From the NCBI GenBank assembly GCA_905250025.1, contig CAJNOJ010000345.1:35858-99857 (forward strand): DNA of 64,000 bases. The letters are read 5' to 3'. A model generated the notes under the pieces. The model saw only the letters and a program-made list of their open reading frames with translations. It was not told where the DNA came from and searched no databases. Every line of letters starts with the position of its first letter. The first letter of the stretch is position 1. The position numbers and the translations under genes are program-made. Shown in pieces: positions 54,789 to 64,000 of this stretch. This DNA comes from Adineta ricciae. Taxonomy: Eukaryota > Rotifera > Eurotatoria > Adinetida > Adinetidae.

Positions 54789-55843
54789 TTAAGCATTCTT
54801 ATCCGACTCCCTTTGTGACTCTTCATATTCTGTTTGATTCGGTGCCGTTTGATTATTAACACCCGCAAAAGTACGTTTGATCTGTCTCCAGCATTTCTTA
54901 ACCAATACAAACTTCACTTGACGACGGAACTGTGATGATGTTAAAACGAAGATGTAAAAATTCACCTATGTATAGAAAAATGATAAAATAAAGCGAAAAC
55001 TAAATGAGAACGTACACCTGAATTGATTCGAACTAAAGAAAGAAAAATTGCTTGAATAAGTTGAGCGATTGCGTATGGTAATGGTTGCGTTCGTGAAGTT
55101 GGATGATTAATTGCATAAATACGATAGAAACTGTATGGAAATATTAAACATATAAAGAAGATCACGCGTGTAAAAACCATCGCTGTCATTTGTCGATCTA
55201 ATCGACGACGAATGATTGGGACTTGTCGACGAACAATCCGACGAACATTTCGAAAAGCGAATAAACTAAACAATGCTGCGATTATCATCGGTAAAAATCC
55301 GGCGATGACCGGATAGAAGAAAAATGTCGCATAGCGAAGTGCATTGGTATTCGAAATAACACATCCAACGGATGACTCGACATTGAAGAACAAAGCAAAA
55401 GCGATGCTATGAATTAACCAAATGAAGCTGATGATAAACGCTGAATATCGAGCTAATTTCATTGTGCAACATTGTCGCCGATTGAAATAAGAATGCGTTG
55501 AGAAGAATTGATCGGCAGATGCGCAACCAATCATAAAATATGTAATAAGTAAAACGACTTGTGCCAGCATGAATTTTATTTTACACCAAGGATCCGACCG
55601 GCCCGTGCCATCATCACCGTAGACGGATGTTAAAATTGTTAGACCGAAGGAAACGAGTTCATAACCAACATTTGAAAAGGATTCAACAATAAGAAAAAAT
55701 GCCGATCGATTGCCATGAAAGAGTTTTATGCGTAGAAAAACGAGAATGTTTATGATATTACCTAGAACTCCTAAGCTTAAAACTGCATAGGCATTGTAAA
55801 GCGTGTATTGAGTAGAGATTCGAAGAATATCAGACGACGACAT
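54789..55843 (-). CDS. Rhodopsin-like GPCR (bdelloid-expanded type), copy B
   Basis: Exons 55843-55016 and 54965-54789, joined in phase 0, give 334 aa like copy A. The Cys pair, helix 1 GNIINILVF and INSGVNFYIF end of helix 7 are unchanged. About 11 replacements lie in exon 1, clustered in helices 1-2 (for example YELVSFGLTIL). The intron is slightly shorter than in copy A. A frame reading through the donor (to 54962) is an artefact of ignoring the intron. Confidence 0.8.
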
Positions 55844-56079
55844 GTGCGTAGATTTTTCAAATATTATGTGTCGTCTTCAAGGAGATCAAAGCTAAGAATT
55901 ACTGAAACGAGAACGAGAAGAAAGAGTAGAAAACGTGAGACATTTTTTTGCTCCTTCGGATACTTCTTAACATATTCAGATATAAGAAGGTAGAACCGAA
56001 TCAAACTGAGAATAAGAATCAACAGGTGAAATTGAGTACAAAATTTAATTCAAAGAAATACTCTTCAAAATATTTACAA

Positions 56080-56684
56080 TAACTATTACCATACTACACT
56101 CTCAGAAATTTTTGATACGACAGTCCTTGGCCTACTGATCTCGAGCTTGCATGAGGACCAAGTTAACCGGAATAAAATTCCACTCTATAATAAAAGCCCA
56201 TCTAATTAGGGATGCGCCAATAATAAGAGAAAAGAATGGCAAAGTATTTTGTTGATAGAATTAACTTCTTTTCAAAATATCTTCAATTTTTTAATATGTC
56301 ATGCTCTTTCTTTCTTTTATTCTACATATACTTTCAGTCAATCTATTTCTTTTCGTCCTATCTCTTTTACTAAAAAAACTCTTTTTGTCTATCCAATTCT
56401 ATCATTATTGTATAGAATACGAAGAAATTTTTCGACGTATAATAATTCTTAATAAAATACAATGATAGAAACATAAATTGTTTGTTTGATTGCTTGCTTC
56501 TATGTCCGCACTTCACTGATTGGTCGAAAACTAAATGTAGCCATTAAAAACTATTCTCGTAAAAAATTTAACCAAAGGGTTTTTGGGGTCGGGAAACTTG
56601 AATCTGGTGTTAGTTTTTTGAAATATATACGACATATTCATCAGTATTTATTTGTGACAACAATCCAAATCATTCACATTGTTT
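56080..56684. other. Spacer right of copy B, no gene recognised
   Basis: About 600 bp of AT-rich sequence that does not match the region right of copy A. The open frame at 56249 is low-complexity. The left end of the pogo-type element should be in or near this stretch, but I cannot define terminal repeats. Confidence 0.4.
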
Positions 56685-58418
56685 ATGAATTCATTTGAAA
56701 TGGAAGAAAACCATTTATTGTCATTACGACCATTAATTGAAACGACTGATGATGATTCTGATTTATCCATCGATTCAGACGACGAAATTATCGATAATGT
56801 TATGGATGTCACCAATCTTACTGAAGAATCACGAGACGATGAAGAAGAAGAGGGTGTCGAACAACAACAAACACAAATCAATAGTTCACAATCTTCCATT
56901 TTTCTTACAACAGTGATTGCATCTCAATCAAAAGAATCTTCTAGTAATAATAATATCCCCTTTTCTGAAAGAAAGGGCTATAGCCGCGTTAAAACTGTTT
57001 AAAGTTTGTTAAATCCACTCAATGTAAATCTTTAAAGCGTCGTTCTTGGGCCATTCAAGAAAAACTAATTGCTATTAAATTATTTAAAGAATGCAAAAAT
57101 ATCTCTGAACCGAAAACGAAAACGATTACGAGAATGGTTAAAAAAAAGAAGAATAGCTGGTGGTCTTGAAGAAAGAAAAAAAATGGAAAAAATTAAAAAA
57201 CGTTTCAAAGGTGGTGGTATGAAAATTCATTATGAAGAATTTGACCGCCAATTGATACAATGGTTCAAATCACAACGAACAGATATAGACGATGAACAAT
57301 CGAAAGGACCGGGCGAAATAAAAAAAAAGAACGAATTACTTTCGAAAGTTTGGTACGTCAAGGTGGGAAAATATACATTTTTTTAAAGATTCAAACTTAT
57401 CCATCAAGAAAATGGTTTTATCGTTTTCGGAAACGACATAGTTTATCATTACAGAGACCGAAGAGGCAGCAAAAGATTTCTTTAGTTGAAGCTCATATCA
57501 GAGTTACTGAGTTTTTAATATTCATAAGAAAAAATGCTTTTCGTGTTCTAAATTTGGACGTGTTAGGATCATTTCCTGATCGTGACATTTGCAAAATGGA
57601 CGAAAATCCACTTGCCTTGTTTGGCGACCAAAGTAAAACTAGCATAAATTATATAAACACGCCTAATGAAGTTGAAGGTCACCAAAATAATAAAAGATTC
57701 TGCACTTTAATCGTAAGCGTTTTTGATGAGAATAATTGAGTAGCACCAGCTTTAATTTTCAAAGGTAAAGGACGAGTATTGGAAGAAGAAAGAAAAACAC
57801 TATGACGAAGATACAAAAGTTTATTTTAGTAATACTGCTTTTAACAATTCATCTAATATGAAGAGCTATGCTGAACATTGGTTAAGTAAGACAAAAGATG
57901 GTCGACCGAAGATGTTTATTACAGATTCTTATAGTTCTCATTTGACTGAAGAAGTAAAAGCTTTATCTAAACGAAATGGTGTAATTTTAAGAGTTATACC
58001 AAGTGCGATTACTCAGTATGTTCAAGTCTTAGATGTATCAGTATTTAGTGGTTTTAAGGCACATTATCTTGATGTTGCTGAAGAATAGATCAAACTCAAT
58101 GGACCAAGATCTAATATTAAACTCACTTCTTCACAACAAAGAATATTGTGTACTCGTTTAACAAGCACAACTTGGTAACGAACAGTAGGAAGTGTAACCT
58201 TTTCTCAACGTTTTCGATGTTGAGGCTACACCTGGAATGATAAGAGCATAGTAACAATCAAATCGTTACCAGGATATTCTTTCGATCCAGAATCTATAGA
58301 CTTTGAAGAACAAATAGAGGATAAGGCTAGTTCAATAGAGCAAGTTGAGGAAGTAATTTGTATGCAACCGGCTAAAATTTTGAAGCAAGGTACATTATTT
58401 TCATTTTGGAAAAACTAG
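56685..58418 (+). pseudogene. Decayed pogo/Tigger-type (DDE_1) DNA transposase
   Basis: Coding pieces in shifting frames: an acidic N-terminus from ATG 56685; a basic helix-turn-helix region near 57030-57200; a CENP-B-like HTH (KWFYRFRKRHSLSLQRPKR) near 57400; then the DDE region with KMDENPLALFGD, a stop at 57738, IFKGKGR, a frameshift near 57800, and FITDSYSSHLTEEV (second catalytic Asp) with QVLDVSVFSGFK. The C-terminus ends TLFSFWKN at the stop 58418. These motifs are typical of pogo/Tigger/jerky transposases of the Tc1-mariner superfamily. At least one stop and two frameshifts show that it is dead. I did not find terminal inverted repeats. Confidence 0.75.
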
Positions 58419-58585
58419 CTTTTCTATTTTCTTCTTGTTGTATAATATTGCATTGTTTTTTTTTTCTAATGTCATATTAAGTTGTGTTGTTTACGTCTAC
58501 AGACATAGTTGTGATAAATGTATTTCTTATCTTTGAAAAAGTGTTTTTAAGTCTTTTTATGTAATACTATAGTACAGAGTTGTGA

Positions 58586-58765
58586 ATGAATAAAGAAAAA
58601 TATGGATATGGTAATGTTACAGTTAAGACTGCTTTTAAATTTCAACAGAGCGTTGTACGAAAGCGAAAAAATAGTTCCATAATAGAAGCCCAGTGCGCTT
58701 TATTTCCTGGAAAAGGTTTAAAAGATGAATACGGTTCTGATCTTCTTTCTTCCAAATCAGATTAA
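58586..58765 (+). CDS. Small open frame of unknown nature
   Basis: A 59-aa frame from ATG 58586 to TAA 58765. It is basic in the middle (VVRKRKNSS) and its end overlaps the stop of the PPT1-like gene on the opposite strand by 4 bp. It may belong to the dead transposon or be a last exon of something else. Not convincing on its own. Confidence 0.2.
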   Translation: MNKEKYGYGNVTVKTAFKFQQSVVRKRKNSSIIEAQCALFPGKGLKDEYGSDLLSSKSD

Positions 58766-59637
58766 ATCGTGTTATTCAAAAAAGGCAAAACATTTTCAAA
58801 GATAAAGTCTTTGTCAGGTGTATGTTGAGCATCTTGATGTTTTGTATGACATTTGAATCGGTACAGCTTTCCTTGCTCATCCAAGGTTTTCAATCCAATC
58901 AAATCCTCTTGATACTGTCTCGTTTCATTCCATACTTCAGTTGCAACTGAGTTCGCTTTGAAACCTCGAAACAGACCAGATTCAGGTGGTGACACAACTT
59001 CATCGATATCCGAATAAGTCATCACAAATGCATTCAATTTCAACATGTTCGAGCGATAGGTTTCGTTTCTTGTTGTCCCTTCGTTGTTTATGTCAGGAAG
59101 ATATTGTGACTTTGCATAGTACTTGTCCAGTTGAAAAGGATCACGCCAATAACCGGCGACGCTCACGATCTTTTGCACCGAATCTTCATATGCATACTTG
59201 GAGACTAGTTCGCGAATTGGCGGTGGAAGCATTTGCAGACCAGGAATACCAAATACGCCTTGATGAACACCAACGAGGGTGATTAAGTTGTACACAGGCA
59301 AGGAGCAACGTTCGACAGCGCCGCGAACAATGAGACTTCCTTGTGAAACACCAATCATATTGAAACCTTGTTGTAGTTTGGGATCGGATGATACTGTTTG
59401 ACAAAAGATTTGCACTTGTTTATTGAGTGGAAATAGGAATGAATCTTCATAACCATTACCAATTTCAATGGAAACGACATAGATTCCTTGATATGTGTCA
59501 CGGATCCATCCAGCTAGCTCATTCATATCAGCTGCTGTTGCTGTAACGCCGTGCATCAGAACAACCGGGCGAAATGTTACCGCATGGCTCAAATGGACGC
59601 ACACGACGATGAATGACGATAAAAAAGACAGTAACAT
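58762..59637 (-). CDS. PPT1: Palmitoyl-protein thioesterase (PPT1-like)
   Basis: A 291-aa intronless protein with a signal peptide (MLLSFLSSFIVVCVHLSHA). Motifs follow the PPT family: VLMHGVT (oxyanion region), GIYVVSIEIGNG, DPKLQQGFNMIGVSQGS with the catalytic Ser in GVSQG, GVHQGVFGIPG, YWRDP, LPDIN, then YSDIDEVVSP with the catalytic Asp, and a His-rich TKHQDAQHT for the catalytic His. PPT1 removes palmitate from Cys residues of proteins in lysosomes. Length (about 290-306 aa in the family) fits a full protein. It matches PPT1 better than PPT2 (KLQQG, HQGVFG). GVSQGS differs from the usual GxSQGG by one residue. A relic of the same gene lies at 61438-61660. Confidence 0.88.
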   Translation of the reverse strand: MLLSFLSSFIVVCVHLSHAVTFRPVVLMHGVTATAADMNELAGWIRDTYQGIYVVSIEIGNGYEDSFLFPLNKQVQIFCQTVSSDPKLQQGFNMIGVSQGSLIVRGAVERCSLPVYNLITLVGVHQGVFGIPGLQMLPPPIRELVSKYAYEDSVQKIVSVAGYWRDPFQLDKYYAKSQYLPDINNEGTTRNETYRSNMLKLNAFVMTYSDIDEVVSPPESGLFRGFKANSVATEVWNETRQYQEDLIGLKTLDEQGKLYRFKCHTKHQDAQHTPDKDFIFENVLPFLNNTI

Positions 59638-59830
59638 GTTCGACTGAAATAAAAAAAATTATATTTATCAAACGTTTTTCAACTGGATGAAATTCAACAT
59701 GTGACTATTTTCACATTTGATTCGTGCTCTATACGATGAGAGAGTAAAAAGCAACGAGTATGATAAGAAAAAAGAAGAGACATTCGAATGACACCGTGCC
59801 CACTAATGTTTGAAGTGGACAAAAGGAAAT
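59638..59830. other. Spacer between PPT1-like gene and tRNA
   Basis: 193 bp containing the PPT1 promoter side. Just left of the tRNA the minus strand reads TTTT, a plausible RNA polymerase III terminator. Confidence 0.5.
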
Positions 59831-59901
59831 GCCTCCACGCAGGATCGAACTACGGACCTCCAGTTTACAAGACTGGCGCTCTACCACTGAGCTATAGAGG
59901 C
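59831..59901 (-). tRNA. tRNA-Thr (anticodon UGU)
   Basis: 71 nt, no intron. The acceptor arm GCCTCTA pairs with TGGAGGC with one G-T. D-arm GCTC-AGTGGTA-GAGC, anticodon stem CCAGT/ACTGG with loop CTTGTAA (anticodon TGT), T-arm CGTAG-TTCGATC-CTGCG with one wobble. All invariant positions (A and B boxes, TTCGATC) are intact, so it should be functional. CCA is not encoded, as expected in eukaryotes. Confidence 0.93.
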
Positions 59902-60033
59902 TTATTGACTTTCGACTCCCAACAATTTGTTCATAAGACTGCGAATTGCAATTGGCTCCGATGAAAAGAACCGTCAAGGCGGCCAAGAGTTACGGCAATT
60001 CTTCTTTCTTTAGAAAGAAAAACTTGTTTTTTA

Positions 60034-60850
60034 TTAACAAATTAAATCAAATCTTCCGGCACGACTAGGTTTACAGTCGCATACATAACGGTGTCCTCGA
60101 CCATCAAGTGATAGTTTATCCGGTTCAACCAGTTGATTTGGTTCTTTTCTGAGACCATGTCCGCCGATGATGACCACACCTTCGCCTTTTCTTTTGCGCC
60201 AGCGCATCATGGGATGATTGTCACTATCTGCAATGTAAATGTGATCGAAATCATCAACAACTATCCCTCGTGAAGAACTCAACTGATTCAGATTACTCCC
60301 TCTATCACTTCTACCATCAACGACAGAAAAGATATAAAAGGCACAATTGAACTGATGAACCTTCTTTCCTTCACTTTGACTTTCCTCATCCGATCTTCCA
60401 TCTTCTCGTGTCATTATTCAACGAATCGGAAACGTATACAAATCGATATCACGAAATGTTTTCGATTCTATCAAAATTTTATCCAAGTAATCCACGAGCT
60501 CTGATCAATCGACAATCGAATCACTTGTTTGTTGTTCTGGTCATCAATAATCGATGAACTATGTTCTTCACCGACAATCACGTCTGTTGGATGATTCAAC
60601 CGATCAATACTCTCTCTTCCCATCTTTTACCACCTGCAACACGTTTTCCTTTCTTTTCATTTAACGTCCATTGAACAATTCGACGATCGCCGTAGTCCGC
60701 AATAAAAAGATTCTGATTTTTATCAAGAACAATTCGTTCAGAATTTTAGAGTTGATTGCATTCCTCTGCTGTCTCGTTAACTCCCGCCACAATTTCTGCA
60801 AATTGCTTCCATTTACTAAGTTGAATTTCTTGAAACGATAACCTAAAATT
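60034..60850 (-). pseudogene. NHL-repeat protein remnant
   Basis: A 126-aa minus-strand frame (60034-60414) contains SRGIVVDDFDHIYIADSDNH, a classic NHL repeat, plus a second partial one. Upstream (60600-60760) another NHL-like piece, NLFIADYGDRRIVQWTLN, appears but is frameshifted after VAGGKRWEE, and LNHPTDVIVGEEHSSSI continues in a different frame. In bdelloids NHL propellers are often fused to ADP-ribosyltransferase domains, and an ART-like end lies just upstream at 60867. Multiple shifts and stops indicate a pseudogene. Confidence 0.55.
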
Positions 60851-60866
60851 TCCTCACAACATATTT

Positions 60867-61088
60867 TTACTTAAATTGTTCGTTGGCGACGCTTGATTTT
60901 TCGGCATCATCATCAAGTTCGATTGGGAGAACGAGGAGAGAATTATTTGCTTGTCTCAAATGTTTACTTTTAACTCGTATTTTTATTCCACTTGGTAAGA
61001 TAATTTCATCTTCGCGTTCATACGCTGTATGATCAGAATTTTTTTTTGATAACATAAACGGACGATGAACATAAATTGATTGTGACAA
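60867..61088 (-). pseudogene. Possible ADP-ribosyltransferase (ART) C-terminal fragment
   Basis: A 73-aa frame with EREDEIILPSGIKIRVKS, which resembles the C-terminal ExE motif and final strands of R-S-E mono-ADP-ribosyltransferases. The Arg and STS regions are missing. Position directly upstream of NHL remnants fits the ART-NHL fusions I know of from bdelloids. The match is short, so other interpretations are possible. Confidence 0.35.
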
Positions 61089-61437
61089 GACTTTCCTCTC
61101 AGATCAAGAGAAACATCTCTCCACACTGCCCCTTTGACCTTCACTATTTTTTCAGTATCAGATAAGAAAACCAGACTTTTAAAGTGTTCCTGTTTTCGTT
61201 ACGTAAAACTTTACTCACAATTCGATATAGACTAGTTTCACCTCCATTCAACTTTTAAAATGAAGAAGGGCACTTTTACCATAAAATACCTTAAAATTGT
61301 ATTTCGTCACAATCGATCTGACTTGGAATTGTTTTAAATCACAATTCTCATTTTGTGTCTTTATAAAAGTTTAAAATCCAGCCTGAAATCAAACCTTGGT
61401 GTTGAAAACAAGACATTCGCATCCTTTTGTACTTCTA
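61089..61437. other. Spacer, no gene recognised
   Basis: About 350 bp between the ART-like fragment and the PPT1 relic. Nothing recognised; it may contain decayed 3' sequence. Confidence 0.4.
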
Positions 61438-61660
61438 TGATACTTTCAATCCAGTCAGATCCTTTTGAATCTGTTTCGAGTGAATTCGGTTGAAACCTAA
61501 TCTAGTATAGTGACATAACTTCATTCATATCCAAATAAATTATCACAAACATCTTTCTCTTCGACATGTTCGAACAACACATCCTATTTCTTGTTGCATC
61601 CCCGTCATCTTACATAACACTTGTCGCTAAATAGCAATACTCACGACCTCTTGCATGGCG
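61438..61660 (-). pseudogene. Relic of a PPT1-like gene
   Basis: Nucleotide similarity to the intact PPT1-like gene (about 58880-59175) is visible along the whole stretch: TTTCAATCCAGTCAGATCCT against TTTCAATCCAATCAAATCCT, GACATAACTTCATTCATATC against GACACAACTTCATCGATATC, and CACGACCTCTTGCA against CACGATCTTTTGCA. Several deletions and substitutions destroy the frame. Same strand as the intact gene, 2.5 kb away, so it is an old tandem duplicate. Confidence 0.75.
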
Positions 61661-61674
61661 ATGGTCGCTGAGTT

Positions 61675-62280
61675 TTGATCTTTTCGGACGACAAAGTACG
61701 TGACAGAAAAACATTAAAAACAATGACTTTTAAAACAATTGGTAGATCACATTTAGGAATCAAAATTCGTGCGACAGGTCATCGGGAAAGTAGTGCATTA
61801 GTTGCAGATAGTTTTGCATCTGGCCGAGTGTTTCTTGCTGGTGATGCTGCTGATAAAGGCGAAAATGTTTTTATGATCATTGTCGATCAGGCGATGGAAT
61901 TCGGTCAATTATATTCAGTTCTTGGTGTCAGTAATGAATTTTCATCTGCTTAAAAATTTGATCAATGGAATGGTCAACTTGGTACATGAAATCCACGTAT
62001 ATGGGTATCAAAAAATAACAAACAAATTTCGACATTTGATCTATTCCAAACTGGTCGAGAATTGTTTACAGAAGATAAACATTGGTGCACAACTGCAACA
62101 TTAGAATGCGTGTAAATCGATGTCGATATGATACCGTCGGACTTGGAAATGTTTCGTAAAGCTTTCGGTAGAAGAGCAACAGGTGTATCGATAATTCGCC
62201 CCGATGGTTTTATGGTGAATTTGATAATTGATGAAAAACAAAATGTTAAATTTAATATGAGAAGAGAAGAGAGAGACAAC
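61675..62280 (+). pseudogene. Relic of an FAD-dependent aromatic hydroxylase (PheA/TfdB-type)
   Basis: The frame 61675-61953 contains SFASGRVFLAGDAADKGEN, the GD motif of class A flavoprotein hydroxylases, preceded by an Ile/Arg-rich strand. Later pieces in other frames (ISTFDLFQTGRELFTEDKHW, then ATGVSIIRPDGFMVNLII) match the C-terminal thioredoxin-like domain typical of phenol hydroxylases. Stops (for example near 61986) and shifts break it, and the N-terminal FAD-binding half is absent. It is distinct from the flavoprotein at 1136. Confidence 0.6.
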
Positions 62281-63755
62281 AGTTAGTTTAATTAATTAGT
62301 CGTATTTCGACACTGATGAGATTGCAATTGATCAATCAATGCTCCTGATCTTCCTGTAAGACATCATCAGAAAAGGTATTCAGGAAATTCTTTGGTAGCA
62401 AAAAACACCAATGAAATGATAAACATCTTCTAAAAATAATTTTATTTCTCTTACTGATGAAACTAATTTTCTTATATCATCAATATAAAGATGTGAATGA
62501 AGACTTTGAAAATTCAAGAAAATTCGTCATTCGCATTCTCTACGGTTGATACACAAAAAAGAATCTGATTGTTAATGTCTTTATTTAGAAATCAAAAAAC
62601 AGAAATCCAAGGTTCACCTATACAACTAAAAAAATTTGTTGTTTTTAGAGTCACAATAGATCGAAAGTAGAAGTCAAGAAATAATATCATCCGACGTCAT
62701 TTTTATGATTTATCTAATTTATTGAATAATTATATAAAGTCATATACAAAATACATGTAATTTTCATTGTATAGTTACATTGAATTCAAAAGGCACATTC
62801 ACATGTATTGTATAATCAGAAAAGCTGACAGGAAATCTTTTCTTTTCAAGCACAAATCCCAAAGCTTTCCCCAACATCGTTTTCTCGAGCGTAATCAGTG
62901 CATAAAAGTCAACGCGCATCTACGAATATATCCAAGTAAATTAAAGGTTATCACAGTCATCAACATTGAAAATGGTTAGAAGATAATCGCGTGTTGAGTT
63001 TTATTTATTTCACTTTCGAAAAAAGTATTGTTTTAATGAGATATCAACAGATATGGAAAAACACGTTGATAATACTGATAGAGTTTATTCTCAATGATTT
63101 AAACAAGGCAAAACTCCGAGTTCATATGAGAAATATACATTTGGATTTGTTTAAAATCTGAGAATTGTCTTTAAACATATCAATAATAGTTGCTTTTCTT
63201 TCGATTATACAAGAAGTACACGTATGTTATGTAAAAGATGCTAAAGAAATGCAATAGAAATCCTGCGGAAGAACAGAATACAAAACTAATTGTTACAGAT
63301 ATGAGGAATAAAACATTTCATGGCATTAATAACAACTGTTAATGCTAAATTAGATTTCTTAAAAACATAGTTAATTTTCTTTTTTTTTTATTGGAGATAT
63401 TCTATCAAATGTTTTTCTCGATTTTCGAAAACAAAATGGCATAACGAAGAAGATATGGCCTGGATCATGATGAAACATGAAAAAGCAAAAGAGAATCCGG
63501 ATTTTTGTTCAAGAAAAAGAACAGATCGACTTTTAGAGAATGAGAAAATAATTAAGAAAGTAAAATAGTTGCGAGACATGAGAATTACTTTTAACTAAAG
63601 GAGATAATGCGCTACAAAGAATAAAACATCCGATGAGAAAAAGAAAGTAATTATTTCGAGTGAAAGTGCATATACGAATAAATGGATTCAAGAAAATATA
63701 CAAATGAAATTGTCTTACCGTTAATCTTTTATTTATTCTATTAAACTTCTAGAAA
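62281..63755. other. Intergenic, no gene recognised
   Basis: About 1.5 kb, AT-rich, with only very short open frames. Promoter of the gene at 63756 should lie at its right end. Confidence 0.45.
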
Positions 63756-64000
63756 ATGATCGTTGGATTGTCAAATCATTCGACAAATAGATGGAGTTCA
63801 ATAGTTTTATATGAAAATGATTTTCTTCTCTCGATTGTATGTTTCGGTATATTTCTTCATTGTTTATTATGGATTCAAATTTTTCTTCATCGAATTAAAT
63901 TTGATTTGACTTTTATATTTCCTGTGTGTTATATTTCAACAGATATGTTTATGTTTATTGGATATCTTATTCAATATGTTATTCGTAGTACAATGTCAAT
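63756..64000 (+). CDS. Start of a membrane protein, RTA1-like (runs off the window)
   Basis: From the ATG at 63756 the frame stays open to the window end (81 codons). It shows a polar N-terminus (MIVGLSNHSTNRWSS) and two hydrophobic helices: FGIFLHCLLWIQIFLH and then FMFIGYLIQYVIRST. The spacing and the IGY-x4-IR motif at the end of helix 2 match the RTA1 family (E/GYxxR) and parallel the three genes at 4422-7276, though it is quite divergent from them. Only the first third is visible. Confidence 0.5.
   Translation, partial: MIVGLSNHSTNRWSSIVLYENDFLLSIVCFGIFLHCLLWIQIFLHRIKFDLTFIFPVCYISTDMFMFIGYLIQYVIRSTMS

Larger units (their letters stand above)
44234..56079. repeat. Segmental duplication, copy B (11.8 kb)
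   Basis: Direct repeat of 18400-30474. It begins in astacin intron 1, about 50 bp after the G-rich artefact, and ends with the shared CAAAATATTTACAA upstream of the GPCR. Compared with copy A it lacks one FG-GAP repeat (147 bp), lacks 94 bp in the broken gene, has an 81-bp longer Kelch stalk, and has about 90 bp replaced near 47874. Confidence 0.95.

Noticed and set aside
59729..59986. 85-aa minus-strand open frame
   Set aside because: It runs through the tRNA-Thr gene and has no protein features.
1..64000. CRISPR arrays, bacterial operons or ribosome-binding sites
   Set aside because: No regular spacer-repeat arrays are seen and spliceosomal introns show that the DNA is eukaryotic.

Overview
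The window looks like nuclear DNA of a bdelloid rotifer (Rotaria/Adineta type). The sequence is AT-rich and gene-dense. Introns are short GT-AG introns, mostly about 47-70 bp, and they resolve cleanly into in-phase gene models. The families are those expanded in bdelloids: FG-GAP and Kelch secreted proteins, small rhodopsin-like GPCRs, caspase-like/LRR proteins, PARG with PBZ fingers, and bacterial-looking enzymes. A roughly 12 kb block is present twice at a few percent divergence. The species call is inference from gene content only.

Layout. 1-14.6 kb: an FAD monooxygenase-like protein with an unusual C-terminal half; three tandem seven-helix RTA1-like genes; a long minus-strand poly(ADP-ribose) glycohydrolase/PBZ zinc-finger gene cut by one in-frame TAA; and a small conserved unknown gene. 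14.7-18.5 kb: a 13-exon astacin metalloprotease with four repeats of a PPC-like beta domain. 18.4-30.5 kb (copy A): a broken two-exon gene, an FG-GAP propeller protein, a Kelch propeller protein, a secreted Lys-rich protein, a caspase-LRR fusion and a GPCR. 30.5-44.1 kb: a dispersed repeat, a trypsin-like protease, a piggyBac-type MITE, an Argonaute PIWI fragment, a multi-helix membrane protein, NME6-like nucleoside diphosphate kinase in six exons, a metallo-beta-lactamase-like protein, an unknown conserved gene, a second type of GPCR, and the end of a bacterial-type AI-2E transporter gene that runs into an assembly gap (an N followed by poly-G). 44.2-56.1 kb (copy B): the same block again in the same orientation, starting inside astacin intron 1. 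56.1-64 kb: a dead pogo/Tigger-type transposase, a PPT1-like thioesterase, tRNA-Thr(UGU), then a gene graveyard (ART-like and NHL remnants, a PPT1 relic, an FAD-hydroxylase relic), and the start of another RTA1-like gene at the window end.

How it fits together. Copies A and B keep all the main genes open, but each has its own small lesions: loss of one propeller blade, a minisatellite gain, a microhomology deletion, and different stop codons in the first gene. This fits either a real direct segmental duplication or two haplotypes joined across the gap at 44,086. The FG-GAP and Kelch genes share the same 99-codon secreted head exon and phase-1 introns, so the block also shows exon shuffling of a head module onto two different beta-propellers. 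The most novel architectures are the caspase-LRR fusion and the PARG plus PBZ array.
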